From contig NC_051140.1 in assembly GCF_014839805.1 (NCBI RefSeq), forward strand, positions 10,065,826 to 10,129,825: a DNA stretch of 64,000 nucleotides, in the 5' to 3' direction. Made by a program: the position numbers and the translations under genes. The notes beneath the pieces are model-generated. The model worked only from the letters and a program-made list of their open reading frames with translations. It ran no database searches and was not told the origin of the DNA. Each line of letters begins with the position of its first letter. Within the stretch, counting starts at the first letter, position 1. Positions 47,096 through 58,627 of this stretch are shown here, one piece after another. Source of the stretch: Manduca sexta. Its lineage: Eukaryota > Arthropoda > Insecta > Lepidoptera > Sphingidae.

Positions 47096-50000
47096 TTGTT
47101 ATTAAGAGGATAAAGAGGTTCTTCGATAACTTAAAAAATATTAATATTTAAGAAATAAGGAGGAAATTTCCAATTTAAAGAAGTCACGACGCCCGAAATT
47201 CTATCTCCTTTATTAATAATTTTTATTTAATGCCAAAAATATAGACGAGTATAAATAATTTATGGATAGGCGATAATTTGTTTTTATTACAGTAATATTG
47301 CATAGCCAACATTTTTATTGCTGCACATGTGCAGTTTAAAAAGTGTAAAGATTTCACATAAAAAGGGTCTTTGTTAGAGGACGACATTTTTTTATGTTTT
47401 TGTTAACCCGGTTCCACGTCGACGCCTTTATCGGAAAGCGGCGTCCATTGTTTATTGAATTTAGACGAGTTTAAAGATTTTAAGTAGTGGTATTATGATT
47501 TCTTACTAGAGTAATTAACTATGTCGGCGCGTTTGTAAGATCCGCTTATAGACGTTTAAGTTCCACCCAGTTTAACCCAGAGGTTTCTGTTATTATTGTT
47601 TCTTTTACAACTACATAATATGTAGCACTGAATTAAAGTAGAATTACAATCCGATTTAATGCAAATTTGGGATTTTTATCTCAATAAAATGTGTGCAATT
47701 ATGGAAAACAGAGCTGATTTTTTTTACTTAATTTGGATTATTTCGTACTTGACCCACGTATTTTGTGTCGGCCGCACTGGCGTTCTGCTCCCATATAAAT
47801 TTTATTATTTTGGCACTGTAGTCATTACGTTAAAATATTATTAGAATAATAGATTTTAGTAATTAATATATAATTTAATTGTATTACAGAGAACCACTGT
47901 CCCTCGATGGATACACTAGGATGCGGATGAGAGCTCCATCGCTAACCGATCCAGAGCGCACACTCTACTCAACCTGCCTGCTGAGCGTATCAAACTTGTA
48001 ATGAATACAATTAAATCATATCACTGAAGTAACAAAAATGTGTTTTATTTACATGGACTTTCTACGAAATTTCATTTTACATGTGTATCTCATTATTTGT
48101 TGGTGTTGCAAATATATTATCTACTATATTCGATTTTAACTTTTGATAATTATATATCGTAGCGATATGTGCATGAGCCTCATCGACTGGTTCACAAAAC
48201 GAGCCTATTGAAATAAATTATTTTATTTGAAAGATTTGATTGTGAGATTTAAAAAAAATATATTTACTTTAAATATTACACTTAAAATGAACTCTGCAAA
48301 TATAAACGTTATTACATTTGGAAGGCATCCCGAAAAAAGTTAAGCAATCAAAAATCTTGTTTAGTTATCTCTGAAAATATTTACTGCGAATAACATTTTT
48401 TTCAAATTTTCTTATTTTTTAAATTTTTCCAACACAACAACAACACTTACTTAGGTAAAAAACAGGTAGTTATATCTTTTGACGAATCGTGAAATTATTT
48501 GTATGAATTACTCAGCCATGACTTTTCTTTCTTATTTTTCTTATCAATGAAGGGTCTAAAATTATTATTGTAATGACTCCAAAGTACTAATTTTTGGCAC
48601 ATTATTATTCAATAAGTTTGAGGTTGGTTGGAATTTATTCGAAACAAAAAACCAGCGCCCATACAACAAAACGGACATGTCCTTTAAAAAGTAAATAAAA
48701 TGTTCAAAAAGCATAAAAAAATTGAGAAAAATATAATAATTTCTAATAATGAAACGAATAACAATAATTTATGATTATGTGAATGATTTAACGAATTAAA
48801 TAAACTGAACTGTTTAAGTAATTTATATAATTCAAAATTCAATCATAATATGCAGCTATTAAATCGTTAAAAAAAAAATCAATAACTGTAAGTTGATTAT
48901 AGACTTTGGGTTTTAACTCAGCGAAAACTAAATAATTGGCTAAAGATAGTAACTAAAATTTACAAACTGGACATGTGCAGCAATAAAATGTTAGCCTTGC
49001 AAATATTATTGTAATAAGAATTCAAATCAACGCCTACACTTATAATCTTTAAATGCCTCTAAATTCAATAGCATAACAATCGACTCAGTTTAACGATAAA
49101 TGCGTCCACGTAAGACCGGTGTCAATACAAACATTGATAAAAATGCGCTCTTTAACAAACAATTTTTATGTGATATATTTATTCTTTTCAAACAACATCT
49201 GCAGCAATAAAAATGTTGGCCTTTCAATATTACTCTAATAAAAGCATATTACCGCCTACACATAAAATCTTTAAACTCGCTTCAAATTAAATAAATAATA
49301 ATCGCTGCATATCGATAAATAGTCCAATTAACTACTTCAAAAAGGTGTTAAATAGTTCAAATTAGGATGAAAAAAGGTATTTCGTTATTAACTCAAAAAC
49401 TATTCATATTTAAGATAAAAAAAGATTATTAAGAGGAAATAAAAAAAAAAACAATATCTCCAAGAAGCTAATAATTTTAGGTCAATTATTTTAACTTTAA
49501 TGTTAATACATATTTGTAAATACAGAGATTGGAATAAAATGTTATCGTCTAAGTTTTTGAAATAAAATAAAATAACAATTCAAATAATGAAATCTATTAA
49601 CTATGATTTATTATTATAATATGAATTATTGAACGAATTGAATAAACTGAACAGTTTAAATTTTTACGATTCAAAATTCAATCATAATAGTATGCAGTCA
49701 TTGAATTTATTTAATAAATTAATTATAGACTATGGGTTTAAAGAGACCGAAAACTAAAAAAACGGCTTAAAAAGTAGCTAATCATAATTTACTAACAAAA
49801 TATAGTTGTGACAAATATGGCGGAAATTGCTTTAAAATGATTATTTTTGAATACAACATAAAGTTTGGTTTGTTAAAAGTTAAAAAGAAGGTAATCAGGC
49901 ACATAATATGATATAAAATAATTAACATAATGTCGTTTCTTATTTATCAAAAATAATGCCAAAAAACTAACAATAAAAACACTGTAAATCGCGATTGTCT

Positions 50001-53000
50001 CCAAACTATAAAACTTTTGTTATTACGTTCTTTACGCCGACGATATGCATCTTACAAGTATAGGAATTATCGTCATAGCATAGACGTGCGCGCATCAATT
50101 TTAATTTCGTTTTCTATTATACACTCAGCAGCGGTTCGGTAGTGTTACGTAACGTCATTGCAGGTAGCCAGTAGGCCTACGACTGATATCGATCTATGCA
50201 ATCGATCCCAAACCCCGCCTCCCAAACGTAGTAAAACAAATTTGCCAAGTTATTTTGACCCTTAGGGTGGTCGACCGCGAACTTTGCTGATTGTACATAA
50301 CGTAAGTTGTGATCTGTTATTATTCCAAATACAATCAATACGATCACTATCATAAAGCATTTAATTTAAAGGTGGTAGTGTAAGTACTAGAACCGCGCGC
50401 GCGTCTTACCGCTCTTGGTAGTTATCAGCTGACACGCGTTGGTAGTGTGCGTCGTTTGTGAATGAATTGTCGCGGCGCGGCGTTACTATAAAATCATTAT
50501 CAAACTCGAACGAGTAAAAAATATTATTTGGATTTTTTTTTTATTATCGACACTAGAATTTTATCACTATTTTTTCTTCGTCCTACAAACTGTTCTAAGT
50601 AACCACGCTTCGGTTCCAAAACGACTATAAAGTCACGGTGTATACTTCGCGTACGTATATTTTTTATTACATTATCTTTCCAGTAATCCGATCGCAGATT
50701 ATCCATTCTACGTGTTAGTGGAAACACATGGTAGCGATGAGGGGCATGATAGCGAAAAGCTATCACGTTTTTTAAGTAAGGAGATGGACTCAGGCCTCAT
50801 TTTGGACGGAACTGTCACTTCAGAGCCTGCTAAAATTCAAGTATGTTTTTGCGAACCTAAAGTAAGTATCAGGTGGCTAATTAATTATTGTCCAGACAAT
50901 TTATAATTTATATTTTTTAGACTATATGGAACCTCAGGGAGAGCATAGCTGGCGCGGGTTTGGTGCAAGGTTACATGTTTAAGTACGATGTTTCGTTGCC
51001 ATTAAGAAATTATTATGATTTAGTCCCACAACTACGAACGAAATTGAACGGAAGAGCTTCAGTCGTATTTGGTTATGGGCATGTTGGTAAGTAGACCTTT
51101 CATAATAATTAAGACTTCATGTTTTCTTTTAGTACTTATAGCTTAAAATAACTAAAATCTAAATTAATTCGGGCCATATTGTGTGTCTTACCTGACCTCT
51201 TCGTAGGTATTCATAAGCCATGTTACAAGTACGAATTGTTTGCAATTGGGAGAACTTTTTGCTCCTGAACATATTATTTTACTTTTAGGTAAAAATATAA
51301 TAATAACGTAATTAATGTCGCATATTTTGAAATTTTTCACGCATCTTTCCGGCTTCATGTATTTAAGTAATCTTCAAGTTGCATAAGTATAATCCGATCT
51401 CTAGTAATTACTCATTGTTTAATTGATTAAAGAAAAAAACTACAATATAGGAAAATGTTTTTAAAAGTATCTAAGTAGTACCTATTGACCTCAATAGGTA
51501 AGTATCACTCAGTAAATTTTAATCTTGAAACTTTTTTCACCTTAGTTTTTTTTGTAAAGTATATTAGCACATGGTTTCGTCATACACGAATAGTTCTAAT
51601 AAAAAAAAAAAAAAAAAAAAAACAAAATATGTAAACACGATAAATCATTGTTACCTCAGAACTACTGTAACTATGCTGAGAATTTATTTAGTCAGCAAAA
51701 GGTAAGTTATTTCGTGTCAAAACTTTCCAAAACTGGAACTAAATCCTCTGCTTACACGCAAATTTGCCTTGCGATTAATGAATAAATTCAGGGAAACAAG
51801 TAAGGAGCGAAGATACTCTGAAATAATTTACCATAAATGTGCGTAATTAACCCAGTAGTTAGTATTTTTTGGATATCCTGTATATCCCAGAAAATAACTC
51901 GCAAGCGGAGGTCCAGAGATTGAGCACCCCTTGGGGTATCCGAAACACCTCCATGTAAGTATATTCCGCGATTTTTCATAGATTTCGAGTTATGAATATT
52001 TTTCTGAATTTTTGAAAATTTCGATTTAAATAATTAAATGTTTCTATTAAAAAAAAGTAGAAGTCATATTCAAGATTTTTTATTGTAACTAAATTTTTGT
52101 TAGTACCTAGTACTTTTTTGCTAAAACCAATCAGCTTCGTAACTTTAATGAGAATTATGAAAATGTTGGTGTACAATGAAAAACTTACGTTCTACGAATC
52201 ATGACAAAAATTTTCTACTTTAAATTTAAAATCTAAACAGATGACTTCGTGGTTCTAAGATAGGTCAAAAACTTTTCCTGACTCTCAACTTACGTATCCA
52301 TTAAATAACATATAATAAAGCAAAACAACGTTGGATATAAATATTTATATCCAATGTCATTTTTGCTGGGTAGTCTTGGGTATAATTCTCTTGAAGTCCA
52401 GCGTAAAATGCAACAAATTCTAATCGTTTACAAAATCATTCATAATATAGTAGATGTACCTGACTTGCACAACGAGCTCTTACGTATTTTTGTTCCTAAC
52501 AATTACCGCCGAATTCGGAATCACCCACTATTTGCTGTACCACGCGGTAGGACAGTTGCGAGATCAAAATCTCCATTACCTCAGTCTCAAAACATTAAAT
52601 CGGTTCCTGGACGCGAAACCAGAGTGTGATATGTTTGCGAGTGATAGGCGAGTATTTTTGTTAGAATGTTTAAGATTCTGCGAGTATGATTGAAAGGTAC
52701 TTAGATCTTTGTTAGCGTAATTTATTATTAAGCTTTTTGTAATTAATAGTGTAAGTGGTGTTTTGTACCGTACTATTCACAATAAATTAATAATAAATAA
52801 GGGATATATGAGGGCTACTTTGGCTGAACTCAGCCTTAAAAGACAGCGAGGTGGATAATTCTTAAAATTAGCTATTAGATTACAATTTTTTTTGACCTCT
52901 CATGATTCCTAAGGTTAATTAGTTTATTAACTAACTAAAAATTGCTTAAAAAAAACTATGACAGGGTTTTCCTACTCAGTTAGTGCTTTTCTACGCACAA

Positions 53001-53399
53001 CCCCTATCACATCATGGTACGGGATACACACGACGGAAAGTGGGTGCACCAGTTGCGCCTCTGCCACACCTTCGGGGATAAAACACATCAGATAAGATTG
53101 AAATTGATAAAGGAAATATTTTTAATTTTTTTTTATTCACAGGTGACGGGAACATCCACATAAACGTAATAGTGCCCGAATACACCAAGGAAATTTGTTC
53201 ACTACTTGAACCGTACATTTTTGAAGAAGTTAGTAAATTTAACGGTTCTATAAGCGCTGAACACGGAATAGGATTCCGTAAACCACACTTCATTCATTAC
53301 AGTAAAGATCCATCGGCGTTACAATTAATGAAAGATCTTAAACAGTTGATGGATCCCAATGGAATATTGAACCCTTATAAAGTGTTACCAGATATGTAA
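37396..53399 (+). CDS. D2HGDH: D-2-hydroxyglutarate dehydrogenase, mitochondrial
   Basis: This FAD enzyme oxidises D-2-hydroxyglutarate to 2-oxoglutarate in mitochondria. Nine exons join in phase: 37396-37635, 41209-41356, 42226-42423, 42511-42704, 43133-43301, 43879-44008, 50684-50840, 50921-51086 and 53143-53399, giving 552 residues. An in-frame ATG at 37543 would give 503, and either leader could be a mitochondrial presequence. The FAD-binding half has [14 protein letters not shown] (about residue 160), [22 protein letters not shown] (about 221-242) and [12 protein letters not shown] (about 288). The C-terminal half has [13 protein letters not shown] (463-475, metal-binding His) and [10 protein letters not shown] (about 506), ending [18 protein letters not shown] signals lie at about 53417 and 53439. 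Introns are swollen by repeats. Exon 1 is the least certain, assigned from phase and the following [10 protein letters not shown] block. Confidence 0.92.
38253..39370 (+). mobile_element. Second THAP-domain transposon family, remnant (copy 2) in D2HGDH intron 1
   Basis: Inverted relative of 7738-8842. The THAP start codon has decayed (ATA for ATG) and a TGA follows, but [13 protein letters not shown] is still readable near 38620-38685. The second half near 39060 reads [18 protein letters not shown], with Arg where the zinc-binding Cys should be. Together with copy 1 it allows the ancestral THAP layout to be recognised. Confidence 0.65.
39991..40262 (+). mobile_element. tRNA-derived SINE, diverged, D2HGDH intron 1
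   Basis: It begins 'gcttcggtggcgtagttata' and shares the body 'cggattctggactttgtgcc', 'gcgaaaagtgggtccactaa' and 'ggagataaaaggcatgtgtg' with the SINEs at 9623 and 16999. The B-box is eroded. It ends in a TG-rich tail. Confidence 0.7.
40263..41208. other. D2HGDH intron 1, right part
   Basis: Contains a (GT)n microsatellite at about 40788-40810 and a GC-richer patch around 40660-40730 with an internal inverted repeat (ccgtatca...tgatacgg). I saw no exon or classified repeat. Confidence 0.4.
43333..43490. mobile_element. Small MITE in D2HGDH intron 5
   Basis: About 158 bp with inverted ends: AGGGCCCTATTCTGTC on the left and the complement of GTACATAGAATAGGGCCT on the right. It is non-coding. 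A related left-end phrase occurs near 36440. Confidence 0.55.
44380..44540 (+). promoter_or_regulatory. GC-rich promoter-like island in D2HGDH intron 6
   Basis: An abrupt CpG-rich patch in AT-rich surroundings contains a CCAAT sequence ('gtagccaatcacgcgc'), a run of CG-rich repeats, and a TCAGTC initiator-like site near 44496. About 120 bp further is a possible donor (AA|GTAAGT near 44620). No ORF follows, so if transcribed it would be a 5' leader or non-coding exon. This is inference from composition only. Confidence 0.3.
44782..45025. mobile_element. TTAA foldback MITE, left end lost
   Basis: It begins inside the left arm ('gaaaaacgtaaaaataatta') and runs to a TTAA at 45022-45025. Its right terminus is the variant 'ggaccttaaactataacctt' rather than the GGTATCGCC type, as in the 53818 copy. 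Confidence 0.75.
46547..47016 (-). mobile_element. 5'-truncated retroposon, GC-rich, in D2HGDH intron 6
   Basis: A 470-bp insertion is bordered by the exact 16-bp duplication GGATAACATGACGTCT (46531-46546 and 47017-47032). It starts with a T run on the plus strand, so the retroposon and its A tail lie on the minus strand. The sequence is very GC-rich ('cgggccgtaaggcacggtta' on the minus strand), resembling a LINE 3' UTR. No conserved protein could be read. Confidence 0.8.
47888..47999 (+). other. Candidate cryptic or alternative terminal exon in D2HGDH intron 6
   Basis: After the acceptor 'ttgtattacag' there is an ORF of 36 codons reading [17 protein letters not shown]... and ending [11 protein letters not shown] then TAA. 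Its phase fits exon 6 (which ends with two bases of a Pro codon), so splicing 44008 to 47888 would give a truncated D2HGDH. Its codon composition is more GC-rich than the intron around it. I do not recognise the peptide. Confidence 0.3.
48740..49800. repeat. Diverged direct duplication of about 0.83 kb, AT-rich
   Basis: Landmarks recur in order: 'aataaactgaac-gtttaa' (about 48798 and 49641), 'attcaaaattcaatcataat' (48832 and 49670), and 'atagact-tgggttt' (48899 and 49727). A shorter internal pair, 'gcagcaataaaa-tgtt-gcc', is at 48977 and 49201, and an inverted copy of the same phrase is near 47310. The family is not recognised. Confidence 0.6.
52354..52695 (+). pseudogene. Fragment of a second LINE ORF2 (C-terminus), D2HGDH intron 8
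   Basis: The plus strand reads [20 protein letters not shown], then [33 protein letters not shown] and, after a frame change near 52590, [20 protein letters not shown]...LRFCEYD stop. This is the pattern of the region after reverse transcriptase in jockey/CR1-type LINEs. It is a short, broken piece, different from the 26.8-kb element. Confidence 0.7.
53005..53098 (+). mobile_element. 3' fragment of the tRNA-derived SINE
   Basis: It matches the SINE body from 'cctatcacatcatggtacgg' through 'tgcgcctctgccacaccttc' to 'ggggataaaacaca'. It lies 45 bp before the acceptor of the last D2HGDH exon. Confidence 0.75.
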
Positions 53400-53662
53400 A
53401 TATACGTGATCTTGTGAATAAACTAATGATACCTTTTTAAATAAAATTTTGTTTATACTAAAAGCTATAATTCATTTCTTTTGACGAAAATCTTACCATT
53501 CTTCAACAGGTTTGCTTGTATACAAATATCAAATATTACAAGCTATTCATTGGATAATCTTTACTTGACGATTGGAAAAAGGACACTTAATCTAAGTACA
53601 TACAAATGTTATTACAATTTTAAGCCAACACATTCGTTTATATTTTGTACGATTATACAATA

Positions 53663-54495
53663 CTAGGTTTTGTTCGCGGCTTCGCCCGCGTGAAGGAGTT
53701 TTCCGGGATGAAAGTCCACTGTTTGATAAAAGTCTTGCTACAAATTTTTCCGGTATGGTTCCCGGTAGGTTCAAACTAATTTTATCCCCATTGCGGTAGT
53801 ATTTATCAAAATCCTATTTAAGGTATAGCTTAAGGTCCATTTTTCATACATTTTGTTTCACCTTTAAGGCGATACCTCAAGGTCCATTTTCATACATTTT
53901 GTTTCACCTTTAATTTGGGTAACTAAACAAGTATTGGCAAGTGAATTTAAATTCATGTCTAGTTAGTGATTAGTTCTCGCAGTTGAAAGAAAAACGTAAA
54001 AATAATTAATATGCATGGATATTTCGGCCTTTAAAATTTAATACGACGAAATTTTAAAGGCCGAAATATCCATGCATATTAATTATTTTTACGTTTTTCT
54101 TTCAACTGCGAGAACTAATCACTAACTAGACGTGAATTTAAATTCTTTACTTGGCAATACTTGTTTAGTTACCCAGATTAAAGGTGAAACAAAATGTATG
54201 AAAAATGGACCTTAAGCTATAACCTTAAGCAAACGTCTTCATCATAGCAGCTCCAATCTTTAATTTCAGTTCAATCAGTCGAAAATTTAAGAGGATTTAT
54301 ATAAACTTTCATCCCCTATTTTATCCCCTTGGGGGTAGAATTAATCAAAATCCTTTATTAGCGGATGCCTGCATCATAACATCTACCTGCATGCCAAATT
54401 TCAGCCCGATTCGTCCAGTGGTTTGGGCTGTGCGTTAATAGATCACTATGACAGTCAGTCGGTCACCTTTAAGTTATATATATTTAGATTATAGC
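53663..54495 (-). mobile_element. Helitron copy interrupted by a TTAA MITE
   Basis: On the minus strand it ends with a GC hairpin (CGCGGGCGAAGCCGCG) followed by AACAAAACCTAGT near 53663. The plus-strand right part includes 'atttcagcccgattcgtcca' and 'cactatgacagtcagtcggt'. The MITE at 53818-54228 splits it. It is non-coding. Confidence 0.65.
53818..54228. mobile_element. TTAA foldback MITE, chimeric left end
   Basis: TTAA borders lie at 53818 and 54225. The left side has two successive termini: a variant 'ggtatagcttaaggtccatt' arm of about 48 bp, then TTAA and the standard GGCGATACCTCAAGGTCCAT arm. The right side has only the variant terminus. It looks like one subtype inserted into the TTAA inside another's arm, with later loss of one right end. 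Confidence 0.75.
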
Positions 54496-57400
54496 TCAAG
54501 TCAAATACCGAAATGAATGACAAGGGATTGATTATTTAATAAAAGATTATGTATTTAAATGATTTTTATTAAAATATCCATTTATTCTTATAACATTCAT
54601 AATATCACTGCAACAAAAATACAATGGAATAATATAAGCATTTTGTAATTGCTTCAAATAAATATTTCTGGTGTAATTTAAATACTTATGAAAAGTTTAT
54701 TATTGCGGATAGCACTCCAATAATTCATTATCACGATGTATATTGTAGATATACATCTTAGTAAGCATTTATAGTGAGAATGTTCAAGTTAATATACTTG
54801 GTAGAGTCACAGTATAAAAATTCATACAATATGTCATCGCATTTTAATCTGTCGAACAAAACCGTTCTTTAATGTTGGAGCAACACTGACGCCTAAAGTC
54901 ATTAAATTTGGAAATAACCTTGATCTTTAAGTATTTTAGATCAATAAGACTGTACTGAAAACGCAAACTAGTTGGTTACCCTCGCGTCTTACCGTGCCGC
55001 ACTAGATGTCTTCGATGACACACTATCTGAATCTTTACATTGTGCTCACAATACATATCATGTTAGACCAAAACGTTATTGCCACTTTTATAGAAACAAA
55101 ATAAACATTGCAAAGTTCTTATATATTTTGTATGTCACTTATAAGTTTTATTAGTCTGATACTAGTAGGTTGCGTAACGTAATATAAAACTATATAAAGT
55201 TATAAACTAAAATGGATAATTTAATACGACTTCCTAAAAAAGACAAATAAGCATTTTGGCCTATACTTTTTCATAATATATCGTATCGACGCTCTGATCA
55301 CGCCCATCAGAGTCCACCTTAATATTAAAATTAATTAATGACCGACCCAACGCAAAACATTGAGAAACAACTAGCTACTTAAACGAGCATTTAATCGTTT
55401 CTTCAACGTGTGTTTTAATACGACGAAATCATAGGTATCAATATTATATAAAAGAAACAATATAAAAAAATGTTGGTATGTGGTGAACAAATTTATAAGC
55501 AAAATAAATTGAAGGAATTCATTAAAAAAAAATTACACACAACACTATCATACAATCTCACTCATAGCAAATAGGCGAATTGAAGTAAAACATTGTTCTA
55601 CTATCAACGCAAATTAATTAATTTTATACCCAATTTCAACAAGTTTGTGGATTTGTGGGCATCCAGAGCATGTATTGAGAGTATGGATTAAATTATCCCG
55701 CAAGGAAATAAATGATTTGTGCTAACGGAAGTCACATGCAAATAAAAATACAAATACCATTATTTAACTTACAGAATCGAAATATGACGAAATTACAAAA
55801 ATTAATAATATTCATGTTAGTGAAATAATAAAAACAATTGCACGGTCAATAATTGAAATATCCTATTCCTCCTACTAAATAATGCGCAAATAATATGGAA
55901 CATTTATGTGTTTGGATTTATATATGGAATGGAAGCAAAGAGTCTATTTGTATCATCATCGAATTAGAAGTTTTGACTTCAGTAACTAACAACGATACTA
56001 TGTGAACTAAACTCTAACCTAACATATTTTTTGTTTTTTTTTTCGCATAATATTACTACAATTCAAAAAATAAATTGAGATCACTTAATATTAGGTAGTA
56101 GACGAAATGTAAACAAGTTACAATGCCTCGTAGTTATGGCCGTTTTAATTTCAGACTGTGTTACCAATTTTCTAAGGTTAGATTATATACACGTCTTAGA
56201 TATCTAAGGCCCTATTACCATAGAGTATCGTCGCCGACTTCGTTTCGCGTGGCTCATGTGCGTGGGCGCATCGCAGTGAAATTGTTGTACGCGTAACGAA
56301 ATAAAAGCTCCGACACGATACTTACATTGCACATTAACCTTATGAGCGGACAATTAAAATAAGGATTTCAAAACGATAAACTGATTGTTACAAAAAATAT
56401 GAATATCTTGATCTGATCTAATAATAAAAATGCTCATATTATACTTCGGAACCACATTTGAAGAAATTTGTTACATACAAGGTTTACGATTATGCTAGAT
56501 GCAGGCCACTTTTGACAGTTCCGCCTTGAAATCTTTGAGAGATCTATGTTCAATAGAGCTTATGGTGATGACGAGGTTTAAGATTAGCAAGAAAACTTGC
56601 AGAAAATGAAGTCCGCAACTGATTTTTACAGTGTATATTTGTAGGACGTGAGGCGAGACGCATTCGAATAGATTTAATGAAATATTACTGCTAGGGTAAA
56701 AGCCTCTGGAAGTTCTAGTGCAATATATTGCTGAAAGAACTTGTTAGAAGCTAGTCAAGATAAGCTAGCTAAACATAGCTACAGAGATGCCTCAAATCTT
56801 AAAAATAAACATTGGTTTACATAGGAGGGACTTAAGGGATGATTTTAATTAATAGGTACTTACTACTCCCATTAACAGAAGCAGAGTCCTCAGACTAATA
56901 CTTCTCATAAGAGGACTGGAGAAAAAATGAAATAATTGACTACCAACTAAACTTCTAATATAGGTAACTTGTTTTTACCCATTCCGTAAATCATTGATAA
57001 CATTTTTCGAGTCGGTGGACAACAAAAATAAATAATATTTTTTTTGGGGCAAAAGTAACTGACGCCTACACCTTTAGAGCTAGTTAACATGTGTTCCTTG
57101 GAGGTGCATTTTTATTGTCGTATTTTGCCGATAAAATTATTGACTTCGTTTTTTTTACGTCCAAATTGTATAGCAAGACTGACAATTATGAAAAAAGTAT
57201 GGGACATTTTTAAATTATAATTCATAGCAAAAACTGTATAAAAAGTATGTATAGGCAATGTGTGCGAGAATTACCCGGCAACAGCTAACGGCTTTCTTTT
57301 ATCATGATTTTGTGAACGTGAGACGCGACTATACATCTACCACGGTTTCCATTAAACGATCTCAATCGTTTTTCTTTTTAATCCAACGAAAATAGACCAA

Positions 57401-58627
57401 TCAGAACAAAGATTTTTTGATATGCTTACAAGTGACTTATTATGATTGGTTTATTTTCAGGAACGAATCGAAGGTTAAGATTGAGATTGTTTATTTAAAA
57501 CGGCTGTTAGTCGTGTATATAATCATTCTTAAGATTAGAGACTTCAAAAATACAATTTTGATTTAATTTTCAGGCTTGTTTACATTGGGTCGATAAAATA
57601 ATTCCAGTCGTGTTTACGTATAGATATAGAACACAAAAAACAAATGCAACTAGGAATTTATTCATAAAAATCGAATCATGCAACAGTTACAATATTATTG
57701 CTATACGTAAACACAATTCCATTCCCTGGGTGTGACAGACCAGTGCATTATATGTTATTAATAATAATAAATTGTTATATACTGTCAAGTACTCTAGTTT
57801 CTTCTAATGTTATGATAAAAAGCAACAAAATAAAATGGTAAATGTATATAATATTCAAAGGCATAGTGTTTTTAGGAGCACCTAGTTAAAGTATGAACTT
57901 TCATGTATTGATTTACGGCACATACTCGGATGCAACTTGTACCAACAAGAAATTGCATCGGTGAACACCCAAGGACAACATGCAATTAATGTACTAAATA
58001 GGGTTGTAACGAATGCAATGGCCGATATACTTCTTGAGAGCAGTGTAGGTAAATAAGATTTTTTTTCTGTATTATAAGTTATAATCTTACTATTTAGGAA
58101 GTAAATTGTTTACTGGAGTCCATAAAAACAAAATGATGTGACGCATGGTGATTTTAAGCATAAAACGAGATGCGCAATTTTCGTTTTGTATATGTATCGT
58201 GGACATCGTGTGTTAAGTAGTGAATATATTACAATGAATTAAGAAAGAAAATCATCTCAATCCCAGAATCATTGGTAACCTACTATAACAAATTTGACGA
58301 CACGTAATACGATTATGATTAACGACTGTAGCTTTGTTTAAATGCCAATTTAATAAAATAGATTTCTACATGCTTATAATGTTTATAACATACATTACGG
58401 CTCAATAAACTATGGATGTAATTGTTTGTTACAACCCTCGTATAAGTAGTTATCAGTAACCACTACCTATGATCTGTGGAAGTCACGCCTACCGTTATTG
58501 AATATGACTTATTAAAACTTATCTTTTTGTCATTTTACTGTATTTTATTGTTTTTTTTTTCTTTTCTTCTCCTAAATTAGTGGAGTAAGCTTGGTCTGTC
58601 TCCCGAGAAGGTTAAAATCAAGTGCGG
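54496..58627 (-). other. Probable long PAIP1 3' UTR and convergent spacer
   Basis: About 4 kb of AT-rich sequence is almost free of recognisable repeats, unlike the rest of the window. It lies directly after the PAIP1 stop codon on the minus strand. AATAAA on the minus strand occurs near 54565 and 54582. A long 3' UTR is the simplest reading, but no transcript evidence is available. Confidence 0.4.
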
